Positions 1-7,200 of a DNA stretch of 24,084 bases are shown piece by piece (position 1 is the stretch's first letter; each line of letters starts with the position of its first letter). The notes under the pieces are model-generated. The model was not told where the DNA came from. It ran no database searches and was given only the letters and a program-made list of their open reading frames with translations. The translations under genes and the position numbers were made by a program. The stretch is from Firmicutes bacterium UBA3920 (GTDB lineage: Bacteria; Bacillota; Clostridia; Caldicoprobacterales; Xylanivirgaceae), in the NCBI GenBank assembly GCA_002386065.1, contig DGES01000122.1, forward strand, positions 1,384-25,467. Reading direction: 5' to 3'.

Positions 1-771
1 AGATAATGTCTTCGCCGGCGCTACCACTATACTATCACCTGTATGGACACCTACAGGATCTATATTCTCCATACTGCATACTACTATTGAATTGGCATTC
101 TTGTCTCTAATTACTTCAAATTCTATTTCTTTCCAACCGGCTACTGACCTCTCAACTAGTACTTGACCCACTCTACTAACTCTAATTCCATCGTAGGTTA
201 TTGATATTAGTTCATCTCTATTAGTTGCTATACCTCCACCGGTACCTCCCAATGTATAAGCTGGCCTTATTACCACTGGATAGCCTATATTTTCAGCAAA
301 CTCAACTGCCTCTTCTATAGTATGTGCTATGGTACTTTCTATAGTAGGCTCATCTATTTTATCCATTGTCTTTTTAAAAAGTTCTCTATCCTCTGCTTTT
401 TCTATAGTTTTGACTGATGTACCTAAAAGCTTAATATTATTATCATTTAAAAAACCATCTTCCGCTAATTCTATTGCAAGATTAAGCGCCGTCTGACCTC
501 CTAGGGTAGGTAGAATACTATCTGGTCTTTCTTTACGTATAATATTCTTTATACTATCTACTATAAGAGGTTCTAGATATATGTGATCCGCCATATTTAC
601 GTCAGTCATTATAGTAGCTGGATTATTGTTTACAAGCACTACCTCAATTCCTTCTGCTTTCAGAGCTTTACAACCTTGAGTTCCCGAATAGTCAAATTCT
701 GCTGCTTGTCCTATTATAATCGGCCCTGAACCTATTATCATAACTTTATTTATATCCTTATTTTTAGCCAT
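1..771 (-). CDS. carB: Carbamoyl-phosphate synthase large subunit, N-terminal part (cut by window edge)
   Basis: The first 257 codons of the large subunit of carbamoyl-phosphate synthase, which makes carbamoyl phosphate from bicarbonate, ammonia (from the small subunit) and two ATP for pyrimidine and arginine synthesis. Translation from an ATG at 771 begins MAKNKDINKVMIIGSGP. It then shows the family's N-terminal motifs: the pre-ATP-grasp segment IGQAAEFDYSGTQ, the NNNPATIMTD segment, and the ATP-grasp glycine loop YTLGGTGGG near residue 172. A strong GGAGGAG ribosome site lies a few bases upstream of the ATG. The frame stays open to base 1, so the rest of this roughly 1070-residue protein lies outside. 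It follows pyrF by 13 bases. In many operons carA comes directly before carB; here it does not, so the small subunit must be downstream or elsewhere. Identification is certain; only the end is missing. Confidence 0.97.
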   Translation of the reverse strand, partial: MAKNKDINKVMIIGSGPIIIGQAAEFDYSGTQGCKALKAEGIEVVLVNNNPATIMTDVNMADHIYLEPLIVDSIKNIIRKERPDSILPTLGGQTALNLAIELAEDGFLNDNNIKLLGTSVKTIEKAEDRELFKKTMDKIDEPTIESTIAHTIEEAVEFAENIGYPVVIRPAYTLGGTGGGIATNRDELISITYDGIRVSRVGQVLVERSVAGWKEIEFEVIRDKNANSIVVCSMENIDPVGVHTGDSIVVAPAKTLS

Positions 772-784
772 CCAACTCCTCCTA

Positions 785-1732
785 TCACCAATATGCTTTT
801 CCACTTTGTTCTAATGTTTGATTTATATTATCTTGCATAGTTAATACCTCCGCCAATGCTGCTTCAGCAAACTGATCTGGAGTAAATTTTTCCCTCCATT
901 TATCATTTTTATATGCACAGATTATACTTCGTGATGCATTTACTACTGCTCCTAAACCCCTTCTATCGAAGCACCCACATATATCCTTGGCGCTTCCCCC
1001 TTGGGCCCCATATCCTGGCACCAAAAAATATGTATGGGGCATATCTTGTCGTAATGCCTCTGCCTGTCGTGGATGGGTTGCACCTACTACTGCACCTATA
1101 GAGCTATAACCAGTTTTGCCTATTAATTCTTTTCCCCATTCAGACACCTTATTTGCAACAACTTCATATAACATTTTTTCTCCAACATAGAGATCTTGAA
1201 AATCTGTCGAAGATGGATTTGATGTCTTTACAAGTATAAATATACCCTTATCATATGTTTTGCATTCCTCTATAAATGGTAATATGCCATCTATACCTAA
1301 GTATGGATTTACAGTTATAAAATCTAAATCAAATGCCTCTTTACTATTATCTATAAGATTTGTCTTACCTAGATAAGCACTAGCATAGGCTTTTGCAGTA
1401 GATCCAATATCATTTCTCTTTACATCGCCAATTACAATTAATTTTTTTTCTTTGGCATATCTACAAGTGCTAGCAAATGCTTCTAAACCAGGGGGGCCAT
1501 ACATTTCATAGTATGCTATTTGTACTTTTACACCAGGTACATATTCATATACTGCATCTATTAACATCTTATTAAACGCTAAAATGGCCTGTGCTGCCTC
1601 TTCAAATGTCATATATTCATCTTTTTTGTATTTTCTTAATATTTTATCTGGTATATATTCTAATCTAGTATCTAGACCTACAACTGTTGGATTTTTCTTC
1701 TCTACTATTTTTTCTATAAGATTATCTATCAA
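785..1732 (-). CDS. pyrF: Orotidine 5'-phosphate decarboxylase, subfamily 2
   Basis: Decarboxylates OMP to UMP, the last step of de novo UMP synthesis. The protein of about 315 residues is longer than the 230-240 of the Bacillus/E. coli type and fits the subfamily 2 enzymes. The catalytic lysine sits in DVKRNDIGSTAKAYA (about residues 103-117), the form typical of that subfamily. NPTVVGLDTRLEYIPD near the N-terminus and a PGYGAQGG phosphate-loop segment also fit. An ATG at 1750 is in frame, but its own codons form the GGGAGG ribosome site (1743-1748). I therefore place the start at the TTG at 1732, giving MIDNLIEKIVEKKNPT. The spacing is then 10 bases, slightly long. It follows pyrC closely and precedes carB. 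Confidence 0.95.
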   Translation of the reverse strand: MIDNLIEKIVEKKNPTVVGLDTRLEYIPDKILRKYKKDEYMTFEEAAQAILAFNKMLIDAVYEYVPGVKVQIAYYEMYGPPGLEAFASTCRYAKEKKLIVIGDVKRNDIGSTAKAYASAYLGKTNLIDNSKEAFDLDFITVNPYLGIDGILPFIEECKTYDKGIFILVKTSNPSSTDFQDLYVGEKMLYEVVANKVSEWGKELIGKTGYSSIGAVVGATHPRQAEALRQDMPHTYFLVPGYGAQGGSAKDICGCFDRRGLGAVVNASRSIICAYKNDKWREKFTPDQFAEAALAEVLTMQDNINQTLEQSGKAYW

Positions 1733-1756
1733 GAATATCAATCCTCCCATTTATTT

Positions 1757-3046
1757 TTAAACTATTTTACCCTTCTCATACACAATCTTTCCATCTACTA
1801 TCGTATATAATACTTGTCCCTTTAGTTTCTTTCCATTGAAAGGATTGTTTTTACCCTTTGAATAAAAGTTATCAACATCCACAATGTATTCTCTATTTAA
1901 ATCTACTATAGTCATATCAGCAATACAACCTTCTTTTATCTTTCCTCCATCTATACCTAAAATATTAGCAGGCTTGCTACTCATCTTTTCCACTAAAGTA
2001 GATAGATTAAAAATACCTTGTTCTACTAAATTTGTATATGCAAGAGAAAATGCCGTTTCAAACCCCGATATTCCAAAAGCTGCTAAATTATATTCTATAT
2101 TCTTTTCATCCATATGGTGAGGTGCATGATCAGTCGCAATTACATCTATAGTTCCATCCATTAAACCTTTTTTTATGGCTTCCACATCATCCACGGTTCG
2201 AAGAGGTGGATTGACTTTTGTATTTGTATCATATCCATCTACCCACTCATCTGTAGCTGAAAAGTAATGTGGTGCTGTTTCACATGTTATGGGTATCCCT
2301 TCATGCTTTGCCTGCCTTATTAGCTCTACGCTTCCACTAGTACTTACATGTGCTATATGGATGTGTGTCTTATAGTGTTTAGCCAGTATTATATCTCTAG
2401 CTATTCCTATCTCTTCTGCTGCTCTATTTATACCCTTAAGACCTAATATGGTAGACATATAACCTTCATTCATTACACCATCAGCAGCTAAATCTAAATC
2501 TTCACAATGGCTTATTATAAGCATATTGAACATTCTAGAATACTGAAGGGCAAGTTTCATCACATTGGAATCTTTGACTGGCATGCCATCATCCGATAGG
2601 GCAACTGCACCTGCTTCATAGAGTTCTCCAATCTCTGTTATTTCTTTTCCCTGCAAACCCTTCGTTATAGTAGCTATTGGATATACTTTAACTATTCCCA
2701 CTTCCTTTGCTCTGGATTTTATAAAATTAACCATCCCTCCATTATCTATAGGAGGATTTGTATTTGCCATAGCTGATATACTTGTAAAACCACCTGCTGC
2801 TGCGCTTTTGGTACCCGATTCTATATCTTCCTTATACTCATATCCAGGTTCTCTGAGGTGACAGTGCATATCTACAAGACCAGGCAATATATGAAGACCT
2901 TTTCCATTTATCGTTATAGCATTTTTGAAGTCAACATCTAACCCTTTGCCAATCTTTACTATTTTCCCCATATCTATTACTATATCACCTTTATAAGGAA
3001 TCTCAGAAACACCATCAACTATGGATATATCTTTTATATATATCAT
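1757..3046 (-). CDS. pyrC: Dihydroorotase, class I
   Basis: Zinc amidohydrolase that closes carbamoyl aspartate to dihydroorotate, the third step of pyrimidine synthesis. The 429 residues match the long class I form found with free aspartate transcarbamylase in Firmicutes. Metal and catalytic residues are visible: H61 and H63 in DMHCHLREPG, the SDDGMPV loop with D152, H180 in IISHCED, H233 in IHIAHVST, and D306 in IATDHAPH. NPPLR and the C-terminal beta domain (LKGQVLYTIVDGKIVYEKGK) are in place. The ATG overlaps the pyrB stop as ATGA, and the AGGAGG ribosome site is made from the last arginine codons of pyrB, so the two genes are probably translationally coupled. Confidence 0.97.
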   Translation of the reverse strand: MIYIKDISIVDGVSEIPYKGDIVIDMGKIVKIGKGLDVDFKNAITINGKGLHILPGLVDMHCHLREPGYEYKEDIESGTKSAAAGGFTSISAMANTNPPIDNGGMVNFIKSRAKEVGIVKVYPIATITKGLQGKEITEIGELYEAGAVALSDDGMPVKDSNVMKLALQYSRMFNMLIISHCEDLDLAADGVMNEGYMSTILGLKGINRAAEEIGIARDIILAKHYKTHIHIAHVSTSGSVELIRQAKHEGIPITCETAPHYFSATDEWVDGYDTNTKVNPPLRTVDDVEAIKKGLMDGTIDVIATDHAPHHMDEKNIEYNLAAFGISGFETAFSLAYTNLVEQGIFNLSTLVEKMSSKPANILGIDGGKIKEGCIADMTIVDLNREYIVDVDNFYSKGKNNPFNGKKLKGQVLYTIVDGKIVYEKGKIV

Positions 3047-3975
3047 GCTACCATCCTCCTTCTAGTCAATAGATACAAAAGAGCCATACGTATTGCTACC
3101 CCATTTGTTACCTGTTCATTTATTACAGATGCTGGACTATCTATTACTTCGGATGTCATCTCTATACCTCTATTTACTGGGCCAGGATGCATTATTATTA
3201 AATTAGGACTTGCCAATTCTATTCTTTCTTTATCTATACCAAATAGATGAGCATATTCTCGTATGGAAGGTATGAGCCCTTCCCTCTGTCGCTCCTTTTG
3301 TATCCTAAGCCCCATTACAACATCTGCACCTTCAATGGCTTCTTCAACCGTAGTGCATACAACAGCGCCTGTCTTTTCTATATCTAAGGGCATGAGAGTT
3401 TGAGGACCTGCTAAATAGACTTGAGCTCCCACAGCCCTAAGACCCCATATATTACTTCTTGCTACTCTGCTATGCATTATATCGCCAATTATAGCTACTT
3501 TTATATCATTTAACCGACCTAGTTTTTCTTTTATAGTATACATGTCCAAAAGGGCTTGAGTTGGGTGCTCATTCATTCCATCACCGGCATTTATTATTGA
3601 AGCATCGACATGTTTTGCAAGTAAATGTGGAGCACCTGACATAGGGTGCCTTATTATTATCACATCAGCCCCCATACTTTCTATGGTACGGCCCGTATCT
3701 AATAATGTTTCTCCTTTTGCAACACTACTAGAAGGTGTAGATACATTTGCAGCACTAGCCCCCATATACTTGCTAGCAAGTTCGAAAGATAATCTCGTTC
3801 TAGTACTATTTTCATAAAACAGTGTTACTATTGATTTCCCTTGGAGGTGGGGAGTTCTTTTATTATTTTGTGTGAGTATATATTTCATAAGCTCTGCAGT
3901 ATTTAAAATTTCATCTATTTCTTCTAATGATAAATCTCGCAAACCCAATATATCTTTTCTCCTGAGTGCCATCAT
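3043..3975 (-). CDS. pyrB: Aspartate carbamoyltransferase catalytic subunit
   Basis: Joins carbamoyl phosphate and aspartate, the committed step of pyrimidine synthesis. The roughly 310 residues match a catalytic chain without fused regulatory domain, and no pyrI lies nearby, as expected for Firmicutes. Carbamoyl-phosphate-binding motifs are clear: FYENSTRTR near residue 54-62, SVAKGE near 85-90, and GDGMNEHPTQALLD near 132-144. The aspartate-side HPGPVNRG lies near 264-271. The ORF opens TTG-ATG-ATG. The AAAGGTGG ribosome site favours one of the ATGs (3975 or 3972) over the TTG at 3978. The spacer before it holds a PyrR attenuator, so expression should fall when UMP is plentiful. Confidence 0.97.
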   Translation of the reverse strand: MMALRRKDILGLRDLSLEEIDEILNTAELMKYILTQNNKRTPHLQGKSIVTLFYENSTRTRLSFELASKYMGASAANVSTPSSSVAKGETLLDTGRTIESMGADVIIIRHPMSGAPHLLAKHVDASIINAGDGMNEHPTQALLDMYTIKEKLGRLNDIKVAIIGDIMHSRVARSNIWGLRAVGAQVYLAGPQTLMPLDIEKTGAVVCTTVEEAIEGADVVMGLRIQKERQREGLIPSIREYAHLFGIDKERIELASPNLIIMHPGPVNRGIEMTSEVIDSPASVINEQVTNGVAIRMALLYLLTRRRMVA

Positions 3976-4012
3976 CAAGCCACCTTTCTCTCTATTTTTT
4001 ACATAAATAAAA

Positions 4013-4036
4013 CCTTGATAGTAAAGACTATCAAGG
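4013..4036 (-). terminator. Intrinsic terminator of the pyrR-pyrB attenuator
   Basis: Read on the minus strand this is a perfect 10-bp stem (CCTTGATAGT pairing with ACTATCAAGG) with a CTTT loop, followed by TTTTATTT. It lies about 40 bases before the pyrB start. A CAAGG segment just after the PyrR loop (about 4061-4065 on the plus strand as ccttg) can pair with the terminator's 5' arm, which gives the mutually exclusive antiterminator expected of pyr attenuators. Confidence 0.88.
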
Positions 4037-4055
4037 TAGTAAAAGCAACTAATCA

Positions 4056-4094
4056 GACAACCCTTGACAGCCTCTCTGGACTGTATTAAAGGGA
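4056..4094 (-). promoter_or_regulatory. PyrR-binding anti-antiterminator in the pyrR-pyrB spacer
   Basis: The minus strand at 4082-4069 reads AGTCCAGAGAGGCT, a full match to the published PyrR-binding loop consensus ARUCCNGNGAGGYU (from memory). It sits in a hairpin with a lower stem CCCTT/AAGGG, an internal bulge and an upper stem CAGTC/GGCTG, the bulged architecture known for Bacillus pyr leaders. The lower stem uses bases around the pyrR stop codon. With UMP bound, PyrR should stabilise this hairpin, block the antiterminator and let the downstream terminator (4013-4036) form. Seen: the loop, stems and terminator. Inferred: the regulation. Confidence 0.88.
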
Positions 4095-4643
4095 GTTTAA
4101 TCTTTCTGATATGGTAACCCCATCGAATTTATCTATTTCTATTACATGTACATCTACAATCTCATTTTTAGATGTAGGTAGATTCTTACCTACGAAATCT
4201 GCCCTTATAGGCAGTTCTCTATGGCCCCTATCTATTAGTACTGCAAATTGTATAGCCTTTGGCCTGCCTACATCTATTATTGCATCCATGGCAGCCCTAG
4301 CCGTTCTCCCTGTATACAACACATCATCTACCATTACAATTACTTTATTATTGACATCAAATGGAATATTAGTACTATGTATTATAGGATGTTCTGCTAA
4401 CACTGAAAGATCATCTCTGTAGAGGGTTATATCTAATATACCTACAGGAATTTCGACTCCTTCAAATTGATTTATTTTATCAGCCAATCTTTGGGCCAGT
4501 GGTACACCTCGCCTTTGTATACCAATCAAAGCCACATTTTGTGTCCCTTTATTCTTTTCGATTATCTCATGGGCAATTCGCGAAAGAGCTCTATCCATTG
4601 CAGTTTCGTCCATAATTGCAGCCTTTTCTCTTAGCTCTGACAT
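4086..4643 (-). CDS. pyrR: PyrR: pyr operon attenuation regulator / uracil phosphoribosyltransferase
   Basis: RNA-binding regulator that senses UMP and PRPP and attenuates the pyr operon; many family members also have weak uracil phosphoribosyltransferase activity. The phosphoribosyltransferase fold is marked by the PRPP motif VIVMVDDVLYTGRTAR about residues 101-116, preceded by IGIQRRGVPLAQRLA and DITLYRDDL, all typical of PyrR. An ATG at 4661 is in frame, but GGGAG lies inside its first codons. The ATG at 4643 gives MSELREKAAIMDETAMDRAL, which lines up with the start I recall for Bacillus PyrR (MNQKAVILDEQAI). It is the first gene of the operon and is flanked on both sides by PyrR-type RNA elements, so it should control its own synthesis as well. 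Confidence 0.95.
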   Translation of the reverse strand: MSELREKAAIMDETAMDRALSRIAHEIIEKNKGTQNVALIGIQRRGVPLAQRLADKINQFEGVEIPVGILDITLYRDDLSVLAEHPIIHSTNIPFDVNNKVIVMVDDVLYTGRTARAAMDAIIDVGRPKAIQFAVLIDRGHRELPIRADFVGKNLPTSKNEIVDVHVIEIDKFDGVTISERLNSL

Positions 4644-4669
4644 AGATATCACTACTCCCATCTCTGATA

Positions 4670-4703
4670 ATAAAAAAACATCTTACCAACCCAGTAAGAC
4701 GTT
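4670..4703 (-). terminator. Intrinsic terminator of the pyr leader attenuator
   Basis: On the minus strand ACGTCTTAC pairs with GTAAGATGT (one G-U pair) around a 7-base loop, and the stem runs into seven T residues. The stem can extend outward by AAA/TTT pairs. It ends just before the pyrR ribosome site and is the off-switch of the leader attenuator. Confidence 0.85.
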
Positions 4704-4739
4704 TTAGGTATAGATATGCCCTATATACGCATTGTCATC

Positions 4740-4783
4740 TCTACACCTTTTCAGTCTCACAGGACTGACTTAAAGGTAATGTT
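4740..4783 (-). promoter_or_regulatory. PyrR-binding anti-antiterminator in the pyr leader
   Basis: The minus strand at 4766-4753 reads AGTCCTGTGAGACT, 13 of 14 positions of the PyrR loop consensus (G to A at position 12). It is framed by an upper stem CAGTC/GACTG and a lower stem CCTTT/AAAGG with an asymmetric bulge, matching the element in the pyrR-pyrB spacer. Just downstream GGTGTAGAGATG can pair with CATATCTATACC (11 of 12 positions, one of them G-U). This is a candidate antiterminator that reuses the GG of the lower stem, although its 3' arm stops a few bases short of the main terminator stem. Confidence 0.82.
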
Positions 4784-4795
4784 TTTGTCTAATTA

Positions 4796-4824
4796 ATAAT
4801 AGCACATGGAGTTAAAAAAGTAAA
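4796..4824 (-). promoter_or_regulatory. Sigma-A-type promoter of the pyr operon
   Basis: On the minus strand there is a -35 box TTTACT (4824-4819) and a -10 box TATTAT (4801-4796) separated by 17 bases. Transcription would start near 4789, leaving a leader of about 145 bases that holds the whole attenuator. Position and spacing fit; the -35 box matches only 4 of 6 consensus positions. Confidence 0.7.
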
Positions 4825-4898
4825 GAGTTTTTGCAATTTTGAGTTTTAGCGAAAGGTTGTATGATAGACTTCAGAAATATAAATTGTGAGGTTTCATC

Positions 4899-5043
4899 AT
4901 GAAAAAGACATTAATTGAATGCTTGGGAAATGTTACAGATTATCGGTCAGGTAATGGCGTGGATCATAAATTAATTGATATTCTTGTTATATCTATACTA
5001 GCCGTAATATGTGAGGCCAATTACTGGACAGAATTGGAAGCGC
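4899..5043 (+). pseudogene. ISAs1-family transposase, N-terminal fragment
   Basis: The translated stretch MKKTLIECLGNVTDYR through VICEANYWTELEA is the N-terminal domain of ISAs1-family transposases (the DDE_Tnp_1-associated domain), with the typical D-x-R, H-x-L-x-D-I-L and A-V-x-C pattern. The family protein runs to about 370 residues. Homology stops after about 48 codons at roughly 5043, and the frame ends at 5108 in unrelated sequence derived from an antiparallel IS66 fragment. No DDE catalytic residues remain, so it is inactive. A C-terminal piece of the same family lies on the other strand at 9107-9470; the opposite orientation means they are not simply the two halves of one copy split by an insertion. 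Confidence 0.75.
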
Positions 5044-5195
5044 TGTCCATACTGGGTAGGCTGGGTCACCTCATCTGGAAACTGTGTCTTATGCTGCTTT
5101 CCACATGACGGGCATACTAGCTCATGAGCCCTAAATTCAGTAACTTCTATTTTTGGTGGTGGAATTTCGAATACCTGTCTGCAATTCTTGCAGTA
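5041..5195 (-). pseudogene. IS66-family transposase fragment (zinc-finger region)
   Basis: On the minus strand the frame reads YCKNCRQVFEIPPPKIEVTE, then a segment with VCPSCGK, then FPDEVTQPTQYG. This is the region of IS66 transposases (TnpC) just before the catalytic domain: RQVF-[DE]-IPP, the CPxCG zinc finger and FP-x-x-V-T-x-x-x-QYG. Upstream of it (about 5195-5290) the reading frame shifts and is interrupted by a stop, and downstream homology ends at the ISAs1 fragment. Only about 50 residues of a roughly 500-residue protein survive, and no IS66 accessory genes are present. Confidence 0.7.
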
Positions 5196-5252
5196 TGTAT
5201 TGCTTTCCCGTCATCGTCTTATGACTGCTTGTATTTACGATGCAAATTGCAT

Positions 5253-5407
5253 TGTATGGTCTTTTCAATGAATTCGCACTCAACCAAGAACCCATTATTG
5301 ATCTATGCAAATTAAATATTAATGACATGAATAGATTAGAGAGAGAACAATTTATTCTCGATATCCTAAATCAAGTTGAGCTTGTGAGCTACAAATATAG
5401 AATCTAG
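5253..5407 (+). pseudogene. Unrecognised coding remnant
   Basis: The plus strand carries an open stretch ending at a TAG at 5405-5407. Its last codons read RLEREQFILDILNQVELVSY and then KYRI, a composition like a real helical C-terminus. There is no clear start or ribosome site and I do not recognise the family. It follows directly on the degraded IS66 fragment, so it may be the tail of a gene cut by that insertion. It could also be a chance open frame. Confidence 0.25.
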
Positions 5408-5442
5408 ACAAATGGCATTAGCTGCACATTATAGACTCCCGT

Positions 5443-5494
5443 AACATAATCAGGTAGGAGGTAGATAATTATCTACCTCCTACCTGATTATGTT
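5443..5494. terminator. 52-bp perfect palindrome, probable bidirectional terminator
   Basis: Bases 5443-5468 are the exact reverse complement of 5469-5494: 26-bp arms, no mismatch and no spacer. The arm contains GGTAGGAGGTAG. Read on the plus strand it is followed by TTTTATT; read on the minus strand the U-tract is poor (TTACGGG). It lies 43 bases downstream of the last ABC permease gene, so it probably ends that transcript and insulates the pyr operon. As RNA it would form a stem of about 24 bp with a minimal loop. Confidence 0.7.
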
Positions 5495-5537
5495 TTATTG
5501 CAACCCCAGAATGTGGGTTTAAAGGTAGGATTGCCCC

Positions 5538-6404
5538 CTAATTAGATAACATCTCCTCTATCTTTTTCTTATAGACCCAATATATAGCTATAGATGTAAT
5601 AACACAAATCATAATCCAGTATATAAAAGGATAGAAAAGTGAAATCCCCCCTACATATTCTACACCAAATATAAAATCGCCTGACATAATTATTGGGGAC
5701 AAAATCGCTAAAACTTCACTGGTATAAGGTGCTATACTATATGTCAGTATACCAATAACTATTATAGATAACCATGGGACAAAAATTATACCGAGATTAT
5801 TTTTAAATATCATAGAAAAGAGAGTTCCTAGTAGAGTCCCTTCTATGGATATAATCGCCAATATTAAAGCAATAATTACTATATATAATATAGGCATATT
5901 CTCAAATAGCTCGGGCATATATTCTACTGGCGGACTAAAGTTTCTCAGTTCAGCATTTTCCAAAATTCCCCCTAGATTATCAGGCTCTAAATTTGAATAC
6001 CAAATTTCCCCCAAGATATTAGTTGTAGAGATTGCCAAAATCTGTAATACTAACATTCCTATAAAAGCCAATACCATAAGAGAAAGAGTCTTCTTCTTAA
6101 AATATTCCTTCGCCTCTATCCTAGTCATTGAGTAATTAAATACTGCCGAATGAAAGTCTTCAAAGAAACTATTTCCCCAAATTAATAAAACTACTAAAAA
6201 AATAGCATAAGACATGTAGGAATGCAATGGAGAGCCAATAGCTGATAGATACATATTATATCCATCGCTAATCCCGTTTACTCCTCTGTCTATATATTCA
6301 AAGTAACTGCTAAGTACCACCATTCCCAAAAACAGTATAATGCCTACCCACGTCTGCCATCTATGAACAAGCCTTTTAATCTCAATCTTTAGCCAGTTTT
6401 TCAC
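5538..6404 (-). CDS. ABC-2-type transporter permease (third of three)
   Basis: A 288-residue membrane protein and last gene of the ABC operon. It starts at a GTG preceded by a run of seven G residues as ribosome site. After a basic N-terminus (KIEIKRLVHRW), about six hydrophobic helices can be seen near residues 18-36, 62-82, 109-128, 172-195, 204-228 and 255-276. A cytoplasmic EDFHSAVFNYSMTRIEAKEYF segment corresponds to the coupling region of ABC-2 permeases. An extracellular loop of about 40 residues lies between helices 3 and 4. It is separated from the preceding permease by 36 bases. Substrate cannot be read from sequence; the context suggests export of, or self-protection against, a peptide or other toxic compound. 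Confidence 0.8.
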   Translation of the reverse strand: MKNWLKIEIKRLVHRWQTWVGIILFLGMVVLSSYFEYIDRGVNGISDGYNMYLSAIGSPLHSYMSYAIFLVVLLIWGNSFFEDFHSAVFNYSMTRIEAKEYFKKKTLSLMVLAFIGMLVLQILAISTTNILGEIWYSNLEPDNLGGILENAELRNFSPPVEYMPELFENMPILYIVIIALILAIISIEGTLLGTLFSMIFKNNLGIIFVPWLSIIVIGILTYSIAPYTSEVLAILSPIIMSGDFIFGVEYVGGISLFYPFIYWIMICVITSIAIYWVYKKKIEEMLSN

Positions 6405-6440
6405 TTATAGCCCCCCCAACCAATTTAATTATAAGAAATC

Positions 6441-7199
6441 TCAAACGTTAATATTCTTTTTATGAGCTATTAAAAAGGATCCTACAAATATAATACAGAC
6501 TATTGCAACTATATTAAAAAAGAGATATATTGATAGATTCCATATATCAATATCTAATCCAGTTATATTAGGATAATTTAGCGGCGAAAAGCATCTTATA
6601 ATATACCCTCTATCACAGCTTATCCTGAGCCCAATCATCATTAGATAAGATACAATGCCACTGGAGGTATCACCAAGTAGCAAGTATATAAGTTCAATTA
6701 AACCTAAGATAACTAAGTATCCACTTACAAATATTAGTAATATATATATAAGTAACCAATTAGGCAGTATGCTATCAATTCCCCATATAAAAGCTCCTAT
6801 TGCAGATACCATAATAGAAATAGTAAGACAGGCAATTCCCATGACTTGATATTGGCTTAAAATGTATTTCTTCCACCATTTAGATCGACTTTCTAGGCGA
6901 GTTAAAACCATCTGCTCATAGTGGGCAATCTCCTCTCTCATCCACTTAGCCCCAAATAATAACACAGTCATAAGAGATATGTAAAGCGAAATATATATAT
7001 AATATACATTGTATTCACTCATGATTCCACCAAAAATATGTGCTACTACATCAACCATTCCAATACTTTGGTCAGTTACTTTTACGATATTAAAAATGTT
7101 TAAGAACCATAGCCCTATAGTTATCATAAGGAATATAGCTGGAAGCTTTATTCTTTTAGAACGCAATGCATATTTCCAATGCTCTCTTATTCTTTTCAT
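6441..7199 (-). CDS. ABC-2-type transporter permease (second of three)
   Basis: A 252-residue membrane protein with about six helices (near residues 19-39, 67-83, 114-138, 143-170, 182-196 and 222-245). A cytoplasmic segment MREEIAHYEQMVLTRLESRSKWW sits where ABC-2 permeases carry the coupling helix that contacts the ATPase. It starts at an ATG one base after the stop of the previous permease gene, with a GGAAGG site 9 bases upstream. It shows no obvious sequence identity with the other two permeases by eye, though all share length and helix layout. Function inferred from operon position only. Confidence 0.8.
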   Translation of the reverse strand: MKRIREHWKYALRSKRIKLPAIFLMITIGLWFLNIFNIVKVTDQSIGMVDVVAHIFGGIMSEYNVYYIYISLYISLMTVLLFGAKWMREEIAHYEQMVLTRLESRSKWWKKYILSQYQVMGIACLTISIMVSAIGAFIWGIDSILPNWLLIYILLIFVSGYLVILGLIELIYLLLGDTSSGIVSYLMMIGLRISCDRGYIIRCFSPLNYPNITGLDIDIWNLSIYLFFNIVAIVCIIFVGSFLIAHKKNINV

Positions 7200-7200
7200 A

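Noticed and set aside
5137..5328. Minus-strand open frame of 63 codons.
   Set aside because: It lies in a different frame from the recognisable IS66 segment and shows no conserved motif.
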